A stretch of 64,000 bases of DNA, taken from NCBI RefSeq assembly GCF_030816725.1, contig NZ_JAUSYG010000001.1, positions 3,348,001 through 3,412,000 on the forward strand, written 5' to 3'. The stretch comes from Pseudarthrobacter defluvii (GTDB lineage: Bacteria; Actinomycetota; Actinomycetes; Actinomycetales; Micrococcaceae). A model generated the notes under the pieces. The model was not told where the DNA came from, ran no database searches, and saw only the letters and a list, made by a program, of their open reading frames with translations. Positions 7,649-15,468 of the stretch are shown here, in pieces (the stretch's first letter is position 1; the number at the start of each line of letters is the position of its first letter). The translations under genes and the position numbers were made by a program.

Positions 7649-8884
7649 GTGCTTGACGTCCTGAATCCCGCCCTGCCCTTTATCGCCATGGCCCTGGCGG
7701 TGGTTGCCGGACTCACGCTGAGCTGGCTCCTCCGCAAGATCGTCCTGAAACTCAACCGGAAACGCCCCGAACTGCAGGCCACCTCCCGGGTGGCCCGTCA
7801 ACCGCTGCGCCTGGCACTGTGCCTGGTAAGCGTCCGCACCGCGCTGGGACTGACGGCGGGAAGCGAAAGCTGGCACGCCGGCGTCGACCACCTCCTCCTG
7901 ATTGCCCTCATCGCTGCGGTGGCGTGGCTCGTCATCGCGGTCCTCCTGATCGTGGAGGCGGTGGTGCTGAACCGGCACAGCGTGAACGTGGCGGACAACC
8001 GGCGGGCGCGGCGGCTGCGGACCCAGCTGATCCTGGCACGCCGGATAGCCGTGGCGCTGGTGGTGGTGCTCGCCGCCGGTACCGCGATGCTGACCTTCCC
8101 GGCCATCCAGGCGTTCGGTGCCGGGCTGCTGGCGTCCGCGGGCGTGATCTCCATCGTGGCCGGCTTGGCCGCGCAGACGTCCCTGGTGAACGTTTTTGCC
8201 GGCATGCAGCTGGCGTTCACAGATGCCATCCGCGTGGACGACGTGGTGGTGGTGCAGAAGGAGTGGGGCCGGATCGAGGAAATCACCCTCACCTACGTGG
8301 TGGTCCATCTGTGGGATGACCGCCGTCTGATCCTGCCGTCCACCTATTTCACCACCACGCCCTTCGAGAACTGGACGCGCCGCCAGTCCGAGGTGATGGG
8401 CACCGTGGAGTTGGACCTCGACTGGCGCGCCCCCGTGGAGGACATGCGCACCGAACTGCGCCGTGTCCTGGCCGGTACCGAGCTGTGGGACGAACGCGTG
8501 GGGGTGCTGCAGATTACCGACGCGACCGGCGGCTTTGTCCGCGCGCGGATCCTGGTCAGCGCCGCGGACAGCGCCGCGCTTTTCGACCTACGGTGCCTGG
8601 TCCGCGAAACCATGGTCACGTTCCTCCAGCAGAGCCACCCGGAGGCACTGCCGCACCAGCGCTGGGAGCAGGCAGCGGACGACGCCGGCACCGCCACCCG
8701 GCACAGGGCACCGCTGCGCGGGCCGGGTTCGCCCGCTGCCGCCGGCCCGCGCGCCCCGGCCGATCCGCACGAATCGCAGCTGTTCACCGGCTCCACCGAG
8801 GCGGTTGAGCGGTCTCGCGCCTTCTCGGGACCGGGTGATGAGGTGTTCGAGGAACGCGACAGGAATCTGGCCTCCCGGAACTGA
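7649..8884 (+). CDS. MscS-family mechanosensitive ion channel
   Basis: Membrane protein of 411 residues. Three to four hydrophobic helices occupy about residues 5-150. The pore-lining helix and beta domain typical of MscS follow: GAGLLASAGVISIVAGLAAQTSLVNVFAG, then IRVDDVVVVQKEWGRIEEITLTYVVV and ILPSTYFTTTPFENWTR. The C-terminal soluble vestibule is followed by a low-complexity Pro/Ala/Arg tail from about residue 335. Such channels open on membrane tension to release solutes during hypo-osmotic shock. GTG start, with AAAAGG close upstream; an ATG 39 bases inside is an alternative. The next gene (ArsR-SRPBCC) has its own promoter. Confidence 0.88.
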   Translation: MLDVLNPALPFIAMALAVVAGLTLSWLLRKIVLKLNRKRPELQATSRVARQPLRLALCLVSVRTALGLTAGSESWHAGVDHLLLIALIAAVAWLVIAVLLIVEAVVLNRHSVNVADNRRARRLRTQLILARRIAVALVVVLAAGTAMLTFPAIQAFGAGLLASAGVISIVAGLAAQTSLVNVFAGMQLAFTDAIRVDDVVVVQKEWGRIEEITLTYVVVHLWDDRRLILPSTYFTTTPFENWTRRQSEVMGTVELDLDWRAPVEDMRTELRRVLAGTELWDERVGVLQITDATGGFVRARILVSAADSAALFDLRCLVRETMVTFLQQSHPEALPHQRWEQAADDAGTATRHRAPLRGPGSPAAAGPRAPADPHESQLFTGSTEAVERSRAFSGPGDEVFEERDRNLASRN

Positions 8885-8898
8885 TGGGTGCAAAGCCC

Positions 8899-8936
8899 TT
8901 GAAAGGTGACCATTTGGTCACCTATTATTGCTGTCA
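8899..8936 (+). promoter_or_regulatory. Leaderless promoter with embedded operator for the ArsR-SRPBCC gene
   Basis: -35 TTGAAA (8899-8904), an 18-base spacer and -10 TATTAT (8923-8928). The spacer is exactly the perfect palindrome GGTGACC-ATTT-GGTCACC (8905-8922). The ATG starts seven bases after the -10, so the transcript likely begins at or one base before the start codon. A regulator bound to the palindrome would block RNA polymerase directly; the downstream ArsR-type protein is the obvious candidate (autorepression). Confidence 0.75.
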
Positions 8937-9688
8937 TGGACGACGTGTTCAAGGCACTCTCCGACCCCACCCGGCGGGACCTGCTCGATGAGCTGTTCCG
9001 CGAGGACGGCCAGACCCTGAGCGCACTTGAGGCACGGTTCGACATGACCCGGTTCGGGATCGCCAAGCACCTCCGCATTTTGGAGGACGCCGGCCTGGTG
9101 GTGACCCGTCGTCGCGGACGGGAAAAGCTGCACTTCCTGAATCCGGTCCCCATCCGCCTGGTCCACGACCGGTGGGTCAGCAAATACGCAGAACCATGGG
9201 CCGCTGCCCTCAGCGACCTCAAATCCAGATTGGAAAGTCCCATGGAAAAGATCTTCGAGATTTACATCAAGACCACGCCCGAACGGCTCTGGGAAGCCAT
9301 CACGGACAGCGACATCCGCAGCAAGTACCAGTTCGGGAACACCCTCGAGGCGGACTGGTCGCGGGGCGGCCGGTTCGTGATGGGCAATCCCAAGGCGGGC
9401 GCCGCCCTAGGTGAAGGCGAGAACCTGGAGGTGGACCCGCCCCGCCGACTGGTCCAGACCATGCGCGCGTTGTGGGGCGAGGACGTCAAGGCCGAGGGCA
9501 CGTCCAGGATCACCTGGGAGATCGAGCCCGTGGGCGACTCCTGCCACCTCACCGTCACCCACAGCGACCTGCGCGAGGGCGCCAACGAACAGCTCTACGG
9601 CGGCTGGCCAATGATCCTCTCCGGCCTGAAGACCTGGCTGGAAACCGGCGAAAAGCTCACCACGCCCGGATCACTGATGTACACGTAA
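8936..9688 (+). CDS. ArsR-type HTH repressor fused to an SRPBCC (AHSA1) ligand-binding domain
   Basis: Two-domain cytoplasmic protein of 250 residues. Residues about 1-95 are an ArsR winged helix (DDVFKALSDPTRRDLLDELF, then TLSALEARFDMTRFGIAKHLRILEDAGLVVTRRRGREKLH). Residues about 105-250 are an AHSA1/START-like SRPBCC domain (IFEIYIKTTPERLWEAITD, GNTLEADWSRGGRF, LVQTMRAL). The ArsR metal-binding CxC motif is absent, so a hydrophobic ligand in the SRPBCC cavity is the likelier signal. The start was set at ATG 8936 because of the leaderless promoter, rather than an upstream in-frame codon inside the operator. Probably represses its own gene; other targets are not visible nearby. Confidence 0.85.
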   Translation: MDDVFKALSDPTRRDLLDELFREDGQTLSALEARFDMTRFGIAKHLRILEDAGLVVTRRRGREKLHFLNPVPIRLVHDRWVSKYAEPWAAALSDLKSRLESPMEKIFEIYIKTTPERLWEAITDSDIRSKYQFGNTLEADWSRGGRFVMGNPKAGAALGEGENLEVDPPRRLVQTMRALWGEDVKAEGTSRITWEIEPVGDSCHLTVTHSDLREGANEQLYGGWPMILSGLKTWLETGEKLTTPGSLMYT

Positions 9689-9697
9689 GACCTTGTA

Positions 9698-9754
9698 AAG
9701 CACGACGGCGGCGGCCGTCCCGTTGGTGGGATGGCCGCCGCCGCGGAGGTGCTT
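9698..9754. terminator. Bidirectional hairpin between convergent genes
   Basis: Outer arms AAGCAC/GTGCTT (9698-9703, 9749-9754) and a 10-base GC stem GGCGGCGGCC/GGCCGCCGCC (9707-9716, 9733-9742) with a further TCCC/GGGA at the tip. It lies between the ends of the ArsR-SRPBCC gene and the fucosidase gene, so it can end both transcripts. No long T-run is present. Confidence 0.75.
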
Positions 9755-9765
9755 CGTCAGGCAGG

Positions 9766-11112
9766 CTAGGCGCGGGGAATGCGGACGATCACGGGGCCAA
9801 AGCGGCCAGGTGACAGCGTCACTTCGACGTTTTCGTCCTTGACTTCAATGGTGCCGCCGGTCCCCTCCATTGTTGCGTTCGCAGGATCGAACTGGCGTCC
9901 GCCCAGCGAAAGCAACACGTGGCCCGCTTCGCCTTGGGAGTCAACGAAGGCTACGACTTCCGTGCCGTGGTCCACCCACCGGACCCATGCGTCCCCCTGG
10001 TCTGCGACGGGAGCGTCTTCCAGCGGGCGGGCACCCACGAGGTACTGCTTGGCGGCAGCCATCCAGTGGCCGAGGTCGGTCAGGGCCTGGCGCTGGATCT
10101 CGGGGATGGTCCCGTCGGCCCGGGGCCCCACGTTGAGCAGGAAGTGGCCGCCGCGGGATACCACGTCGGTCAGGTGGCGGGCCAGCTGTTGTCCGGTCAG
10201 CGACTGCTCCGGGCCCTCCACCTGGTTGTAGCCGAAGGAGAAGCCGATGCCCCGGCAGTTCTCCCACTCGGATTCAGACTCGTTCTCCCTGGCGGCTTCG
10301 TACTCGCTGGTGCCATAGTCCTGGTGGGTGGCGCCCCAGCGGTCGTTGACCACACCGTCCGGGACTGCGGAGTAGAAGTGCTGGAACAGCGTTCCCAGCC
10401 CATCCTCGCCAAAGTGCTTGCCGGCGTCGGGCCAATTGATGTCATTCCACAGGATGTGGGGGCGGTACTTGTCCACCAGGTCCACCACGTGGTTGTAGGC
10501 GTATTCGGCGTAGCCTGTGTCCTTGGGGCGGGACGTGTCGTGGACGCTTTCGCTGGTGGTGTGCGGCGGGAAGGGGCGCACGTGCCAGTCCAGTCCGCCG
10601 GAATAGTACAGGCCCAGCTTCAGCCCCTTGTCCTCCACGGCCCGGGCGATTTCGCCGATCAGGTCCCTCCGCGGTCCGCGGTGGACCGTGTTCCGCTCCC
10701 CCGTCCCCGGGGCATCCCAAAGGGCGATGCCGTCATGGTGTTTCGTCGTGGGAACCACGTAATCGGCGCCCGCGGATTTGAACAGTTCCACCCAATCCGC
10801 CGAATCGAACTGTTCAGCTTTCCATTGGTCCAGGAACGCGTCGTAGTCCTCACCGCCGAATACGTCGCGGTGGTGCCGCTGAGCAGGGCTGCCGGCAATG
10901 CGGATGGTGTTGTAGTACCACTCCGCATAGGGGTTGTGGGTAAACCACTCGCGGTCCTCGATGGTGCCGAGGGCGCCGATTGGTTCAGCCCAGGCGGGAA
11001 CGGAGTAGGCGCCCCAGTGGATGAAGATGCCGAACGGGGCGTTCTGGAACCACTCGGGGACCGGCCGGGACAACGTGTTCCATTCTTCAGGCGTGGCCGT
11101 ACTCTCAGTCAT
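9766..11112 (-). CDS. Alpha-L-fucosidase, GH29, intracellular
   Basis: Hydrolyses terminal alpha-L-fucosyl residues. The GH29 barrel is clear: PFGIFIHWGAYSVPAWAEP near the N-terminus, GADYVVPTTKHHDGIALWDA, KGLKLGLYYSGGLDW, and the nucleophile region HILWNDINWPD, where the Asp of LWND is the expected nucleophile. A C-terminal beta domain follows. Length 448 is normal for the family. There is no signal peptide, so it acts in the cytoplasm on fucosides imported by the ABC transporter encoded just upstream in the same operon. GGAG precedes the ATG. The released L-fucose would feed the catabolic genes of the opposite arm of this cluster. The exact linkage cannot be read from sequence. Confidence 0.92.
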   Translation of the reverse strand: MTESTATPEEWNTLSRPVPEWFQNAPFGIFIHWGAYSVPAWAEPIGALGTIEDREWFTHNPYAEWYYNTIRIAGSPAQRHHRDVFGGEDYDAFLDQWKAEQFDSADWVELFKSAGADYVVPTTKHHDGIALWDAPGTGERNTVHRGPRRDLIGEIARAVEDKGLKLGLYYSGGLDWHVRPFPPHTTSESVHDTSRPKDTGYAEYAYNHVVDLVDKYRPHILWNDINWPDAGKHFGEDGLGTLFQHFYSAVPDGVVNDRWGATHQDYGTSEYEAARENESESEWENCRGIGFSFGYNQVEGPEQSLTGQQLARHLTDVVSRGGHFLLNVGPRADGTIPEIQRQALTDLGHWMAAAKQYLVGARPLEDAPVADQGDAWVRWVDHGTEVVAFVDSQGEAGHVLLSLGGRQFDPANATMEGTGGTIEVKDENVEVTLSPGRFGPVIVRIPRA

Positions 11113-11169
11113 GCTGAACTCCAGTTCGTTGGGATTTGTTTCTTGGGAAAATCGTTGGATGGGTGTTGC

Positions 11170-12069
11170 TTAGCGGCCGCCGAAACCACCCATGCTGACG
11201 CCTTTGACCAACTGGCGCTGCAGGAGGATCACTATGAGCAGGCTCGGGATCACCGCTGTGGTGGCCGCCGCCATCAACGGCCCCCAGTCCGTACCGCGCT
11301 CGCCGGAGAACATTGAGAGGCCGAGTGGAATGGTGGCCCGCGAGACGTCGTTGATGACGATCAGAGGCCAAAGGAAGCTGCTCCAGTAATCGATGAAGCT
11401 GAACACGGCCACCACCGCGAGCGGTGCGCGGACCAGGGGCAGTATGACGCTCCACAGGATCCGGACGGACCCGGCGCCGTCTATCCGGGCGGCTTCTTCG
11501 AATTCGACCGGGAGGGAGAGCAGGAACTGCCGGATGAGGAACGCCCCAAATGCCCCGAAAGCGAATGGCACGATGAGCGCGGGTAGGGAATTCACCAGAT
11601 CCAGCTTGTTCATCATGATGTAGAGCGGGATTACCAAGACCTCCTGCGGCAGCACCAGGGTGCCGAGGAAGACAAGGAACAGCTTGTCGCGGTGCTTGAA
11701 CTGCAGCCGTGCGAAGGCATATGCGGACAGCAGCGATACCAAGGTGGTCAGGGCCGCTCCGGCAATGGACACCAGGAAGCTGTTGGCGACGACCTGCGCG
11801 AACGGAATGGCGGTCCAGGCGGTGACATAGTTTGACCACTCCACGCGGGAAGCCAGGAAGCTTGAACCCGTGGAGAAAACCTCGGACGTTGGCTTCAGGG
11901 AAGTGGCCACCATCCAGATGAAAGGAAAGAAGAAGATGAGACCGGCAAGAATGATGGCCACCCTGCTGACATAGGTGCCAGGCCGCTTCTTCTTCCGGTT
12001 CGCGGGCGCTTTGCGGTTCGGGTCGCTGGAGTTCGCGGCGGCGCTCTTGGCCATGGTTTCAGTTGTCAT
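11170..12069 (-). CDS. ABC sugar transporter permease, MalG type
   Basis: Inner-membrane permease of 299 residues for a carbohydrate-uptake CUT1 ABC transporter. Six hydrophobic helices and the EAA loop that docks the ATPase are visible (EFEEAARIDGAGSVRILWSVILPLVRAPLAV). The N-terminal 30 residues are basic and cytoplasmic (RKAPANRKKKRPGTY). Its start overlaps the end of the partner permease by 11 bases, so the two are made together. It lies between the partner permease and the fucosidase; its substrate is therefore probably a fucosylated oligosaccharide or L-fucose. No ATP-binding subunit is encoded in the cluster. Confidence 0.92.
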   Translation of the reverse strand: MTTETMAKSAAANSSDPNRKAPANRKKKRPGTYVSRVAIILAGLIFFFPFIWMVATSLKPTSEVFSTGSSFLASRVEWSNYVTAWTAIPFAQVVANSFLVSIAGAALTTLVSLLSAYAFARLQFKHRDKLFLVFLGTLVLPQEVLVIPLYIMMNKLDLVNSLPALIVPFAFGAFGAFLIRQFLLSLPVEFEEAARIDGAGSVRILWSVILPLVRAPLAVVAVFSFIDYWSSFLWPLIVINDVSRATIPLGLSMFSGERGTDWGPLMAAATTAVIPSLLIVILLQRQLVKGVSMGGFGGR

Positions 12070-12979
12070 AGTTGACCAACCTCTTCTGCTGGGAGAACTG
12101 CAGTGCGGTGATAAGCATGACGATCACAAACAGCGCCCAGGCCAGCGCTGATGCATAGCCGAGCTTGTCGAAGGAAAAACCGTTGCGGTACAGGTAGAGA
12201 ACGATGGTGTTCGTGGATTCACCGGGACCACCCAATGTGAGCAGGTAGGGCTGGGTAAAGACCTTGAAGGAACCAATGATGGTCATGACCGTGCAAAAGA
12301 AGAGCGACGGCGACAGCATCGGCAGCACCACACGAAAGAACCGCTGCAATGCCCCTGCGCCGTCAATGCGGGCTGCTTCCAGCAGGTTGGGCGAGATGCC
12401 GTTCAGGCCGGCACCCAGGACAATGATGTTGTAACCGATTCCCTGCCATACCGACATGACAATCAGCGAACCCATGGCCAGCTGGCTGTCACTGAGCCAG
12501 GACGGGCCATGGATGCCGAAGTTGGCGAGGAAGCTGTTCACAACACCGTCATCGGTGAGCATCAGCCGCCACACCAGCGCGTTGGCGACCATTGGCGTGA
12601 CTACCGGAATGAAGAACAGCACCCGAAAGAACGGCCCCCAGCCGCCGAGGCTATGCAGCCAAGTGGACAACGCCAGCGCCAGAACCAGGTTCAACACGGT
12701 GTAGCAGACAGCAAAGAACAGCGTGTTGCCCAGCACGGTCCAAAACACGGGGTCCCCGCTGAGCATCCGGACGTAATTGTCCAGCCCCACGAATTTTGGC
12801 GCGCCGAACAGCGGCCAGTCGAACAGGCTGATAACTAGGGAGGCGACGAGCGGCACCACGATGAAGATCAGGAACCCGAGCATGCCGGGAGCGAGGTACA
12901 CCGCGGCGAGCTTTCCGTGGCCAGTCACCCTGGCAGGCTTCTTTGCATTCTTTACGGCGAGCGTCGGTAGAGCAGTCAT
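12059..12979 (-). CDS. ABC sugar transporter permease, MalF/UgpA type
   Basis: Second CUT1 permease, 306 residues with six helices. Family features are the start of the membrane domain LAPGMLGFLIFIVVPLVASLVISLFDWPLF and the EAA loop LLEAARIDGAGALQRFFRVVLPMLSPSLF. It forms the heterodimeric channel with the MalG-type permease that follows. It lies 57 bases after the solute-binding protein gene and overlaps the next gene, consistent with one operon of binding protein, two permeases and fucosidase, in that order. Confidence 0.92.
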   Translation of the reverse strand: MTALPTLAVKNAKKPARVTGHGKLAAVYLAPGMLGFLIFIVVPLVASLVISLFDWPLFGAPKFVGLDNYVRMLSGDPVFWTVLGNTLFFAVCYTVLNLVLALALSTWLHSLGGWGPFFRVLFFIPVVTPMVANALVWRLMLTDDGVVNSFLANFGIHGPSWLSDSQLAMGSLIVMSVWQGIGYNIIVLGAGLNGISPNLLEAARIDGAGALQRFFRVVLPMLSPSLFFCTVMTIIGSFKVFTQPYLLTLGGPGESTNTIVLYLYRNGFSFDKLGYASALAWALFVIVMLITALQFSQQKRLVNYDN

Positions 12980-13036
12980 CGTTGACCTATTCCATGAGCG
13001 GGGCAGGCTCCGGGCGGGGAACCTGCCCCGGGAGGA

Positions 13037-14290
13037 TTACTTGGCGGAGTTCGCGATGGTGGAGAAGATTTCCCGGGCGGACTTGCTGCCCCGGAAGCCT
13101 TCACCCGAGTACTGGCTGAAGTTCGTTTCCACCTGGTTCCAGTTGGGCGTAGTCACCAAGGGGCGGCCAGACTTGAGCAGCGATTCGACCACGGAGACGT
13201 CGGCCGCCGGCTTGTTGCCGGCCCAGTCCTTGACGGCGGACTCCACGGACGGCACCGTCCCGCGGGCGGCTCCCACAGCTCCAACCACTTCAGGCGTCGT
13301 GATCTTCATGATGTTCTTGAAGGCCGCCTCCTTGTCCTTGCAGGACGCGGCAATGGCGAAGGCGGATCCTTGGATCATGCCGACACTCTTTCCCGAGGTG
13401 GACGGAACCACGGCGATTCCCACCTTGCCCTGGGTCTTCGTCGTCAGCGTCTCGTACATCCACGGGCCGTCGATGATCATGGCCGCTTTACCGCTCATGA
13501 ACTGCTGCTCGGGAACGTCCGTACCGTCGGAGGCCTGCGGCGGGTTGCCCACCTTGTCCTTCGCGACCAGGTCGAACGCAAACTGCTGGTCCTTCACCAG
13601 ACCCTCGTTCGTGAGGTCAAGCTTTCCGTCCTTCACCGGCCCGTTGCCGTTGGCGAAAGCGAGAGGCAGGCCGGGTCCGGAGCCAAAGCCCGGCGGAACC
13701 GCCAGGCCGGACACGCCGTCCTTGGTCAGCGCTTTGAGGTCTTGGGTGAACTGGGTGGTGGTGTAGTCCAAGCCAGGTTCTTTGACGCCGGCAGCTGCCA
13801 GAAGGTCCTTGTTGTAGTACAGGACCACGGGTTCGGCGTCGTAGGGAATACCACGGAGGCTTCCGTCAACCGTCAAGCCATCGATCATCGCCTTGTTGTA
13901 CATGGAGACGTCAACGTTGTTGCTCTTCACCATGTCGTCGAGCGGCACTGTCAGGTCCTTGAGTTCCTGGGCACGGGCGGCCTGTGTAGTAATGATGCAG
14001 GGTGCACCGGAACTGGACAACCGCGTCTTAACTTTTGTCCAGTAGTCGTTGAAGCTTGGGCCCTCGAGCGTCAGGTTGAACTCCGGGTCCTTCTTCTTGG
14101 CGGCATCCACAAAAGCCTGCCACTGCGCCCGGTCGCTTTCGTTGGTGATCCAGGTGTACATCGAGGAGGCTTCCTTGCCCCCATCTGATGACGAACCTGC
14201 GCTTGAACCGCAAGCGCTCAATGATCCCGCCGCGAGGGCTGCCACCGCTGCCGCTGTCAGCAGACGACTGGTAACGCGGTTGTTCGACAC
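13037..14290 (-). CDS. Extracellular sugar-binding lipoprotein of the fucoside ABC transporter
   Basis: Solute-binding protein of ABC family 1, 417 residues. The N-terminus is a lipoprotein signal: basic start, hydrophobic AAAVAALAAGS, then lipobox LSAC with the lipidated cysteine at about residue 27. The mature part has the hinge and cleft patterns of CUT1 binding proteins (AKKKDPEFNLTLEGPSF, LRGIPYDAEPVVLYYNKDLL, GKAAMIIDGPWMYE, IQGSAFAIAASCKDKEAAFK). GTG start with GAAAGGA upstream. First gene of the minus-strand fucose operon, with its promoter and a regulator-site candidate directly ahead. Ligand assignment rests on the fucosidase in the operon. Confidence 0.9.
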   Translation of the reverse strand: MSNNRVTSRLLTAAAVAALAAGSLSACGSSAGSSSDGGKEASSMYTWITNESDRAQWQAFVDAAKKKDPEFNLTLEGPSFNDYWTKVKTRLSSSGAPCIITTQAARAQELKDLTVPLDDMVKSNNVDVSMYNKAMIDGLTVDGSLRGIPYDAEPVVLYYNKDLLAAAGVKEPGLDYTTTQFTQDLKALTKDGVSGLAVPPGFGSGPGLPLAFANGNGPVKDGKLDLTNEGLVKDQQFAFDLVAKDKVGNPPQASDGTDVPEQQFMSGKAAMIIDGPWMYETLTTKTQGKVGIAVVPSTSGKSVGMIQGSAFAIAASCKDKEAAFKNIMKITTPEVVGAVGAARGTVPSVESAVKDWAGNKPAADVSVVESLLKSGRPLVTTPNWNQVETNFSQYSGEGFRGSKSAREIFSTIANSAK

Positions 14291-14379
14291 GATGAATGTC
14301 CTTTCATAGCTGGGGACAAAGGTTGCCAGGCGACGTCCTCGTGGCCTGCCTGATGGATTTCCGCAACCCCTGTTCCAAC

Positions 14380-14424
14380 AGAATGACCCCCGGTCCCTCA
14401 GGAAGTCAAGGAATCATCTGATCT
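14380..14424 (-). promoter_or_regulatory. Promoter of the ABC/fucosidase operon with a CATCAGATG-like site
   Basis: Minus-strand -35 TTGACT (plus 14405-14410) and -10 CATTCT (plus 14380-14385), spacer 19. Five bases upstream of the -35 lies GATCAGATG (plus 14416-14424 reads CATCTGATC), an eight-of-nine match to the CATCAGATG motif found twice at the divergent fuconate dehydratase promoter. Leader of about 80 bases to the GTG start. Confidence 0.55.
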
Positions 14425-14504
14425 TTGTTCGAAAATAAGCCCCGACGGTGGCAAGGTCCGCCTGTTTTCGCAATTTTCCGCCAACAACATCAGACGAATA
14501 AGCG

Positions 14505-15284
14505 CTAACTGCCACTTTTCCCCTCACCAAGAACCGCCGCGGCATCCGCTGGCTGATCCCCAAGATCCGGCTCGGGAATGGCCGTCACGTAGTCCTCTAC
14601 TGCGTAAAGATGGTTGGCCATCCGGGTCCTGGCGCGGTCTACGTCATGCCTGCGGAGCGCTTCCAGGATGCCGAGGTGTTCGCGATGCGTGGCCAGCAGC
14701 CCCTCGTTGTCGTGAATGGACCGCCACATCCGCCCCCTGATCGTGTTGGTGGAAACCGTCTCGATCAGCGCGGACAGTACGTGATTGGCGGACGCCTCTG
14801 CGATCAGCCGGTGAAACTCCACGTCGCACTGCATGGCAGCTTCATGCTGAACGGGGTCCGAATGGATGGCCGCGTGGGCCCGCTCAAGGATGCGCCCAGC
14901 TTCGTCAAGCCGCTCCTTGCCGATGCAGATCGCCGCAGCGGCTGCCGCCTCGGTCTCCAACGCGCGGCGAACGGTATGGACTTGGTTCGCCCGTTCGCCG
15001 TCCTGCAGGCCCACCCAGAACTCCATGGCGGACAGGAGGGCCGAGGGCTCCAGCCTGGTGACGAAAGTTCCTGCTCCCTGCCGGGTTTCCAGGATCCCCA
15101 TAGTCGACAGGGCGCGGACGCCTTCGCGCAGCGAGCCCCTGGAGACCTGCAGTTCCGCGGCAAGGTCCTTCTCGATGGGCAAGCGGTCCCCGGGCCGGAG
15201 CCGGCGAGAGGACAGCATCCGCTTGACGCCCGAGATCACGACGTCGGTCTGGGACATTGAGCCGTTGGCGGGGCTGCTGGTCAT
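14505..15284 (-). CDS. GntR-family (FadR subfamily) transcriptional regulator of the fucose genes
   Basis: Cytoplasmic DNA-binding regulator, 259 residues from the chosen ATG (AAAGGCGG lies five bases before it; a TTG 45 bases upstream would add 15 residues). The N-terminal winged helix reads RLRPGDRLPIEKDLAAELQV, then SRGSLREGVRALSTMGILETRQGAGTFV. The C-terminal all-helical FCD domain has the metal-ligand-type residues of the family (CDVEFHRLIAEASANHVL and THREHLGILEALRRHD). Located between the divergent transport/fucosidase and catabolic operons, it is the natural repressor of both, with L-fucose or an acid such as L-fuconate as inducer (inference). The CATCAGATG repeats nearby are its probable sites. 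An extra near-match CATCAGACG (14488-14496) lies just beyond its stop. Confidence 0.88.
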   Translation of the reverse strand: MTSSPANGSMSQTDVVISGVKRMLSSRRLRPGDRLPIEKDLAAELQVSRGSLREGVRALSTMGILETRQGAGTFVTRLEPSALLSAMEFWVGLQDGERANQVHTVRRALETEAAAAAAICIGKERLDEAGRILERAHAAIHSDPVQHEAAMQCDVEFHRLIAEASANHVLSALIETVSTNTIRGRMWRSIHDNEGLLATHREHLGILEALRRHDVDRARTRMANHLYAVEDYVTAIPEPDLGDQPADAAAVLGEGKSGS

Positions 15285-15340
15285 GGTAACCGCCTTTCTT
15301 GGCACTTCCTTAGCTGAACTCTCACTCAAAAAATCACTTT

Positions 15341-15412
15341 CATCAGATGTATTGCTTGGAAAAAGCAGGTTGCTCCTATATTCTCATCAAATACTTCCAA
15401 ATACATCAGATG
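15341..15412 (+). promoter_or_regulatory. Fuconate dehydratase promoter flanked by two CATCAGATG palindromes
   Basis: CATC-A-GATG, a 9-base odd palindrome, occurs at 15341-15349 and 15404-15412, centres 63 bases apart (six helical turns). Between them lie TTGCTT (15352-15357) and TATATT (15377-15382), a possible -35/-10 pair with a 19-base spacer. One site sits just upstream of the -35, the other downstream of the expected transcription start. This layout suits repression, perhaps with looping, by the FadR-type protein encoded alongside. Confidence 0.6.
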
Positions 15413-15468
15413 ACGCTCGCAACGTTGCTGGAGCGTCGTCTCCATCGCCTCGACCTGGAGGGCTCACC

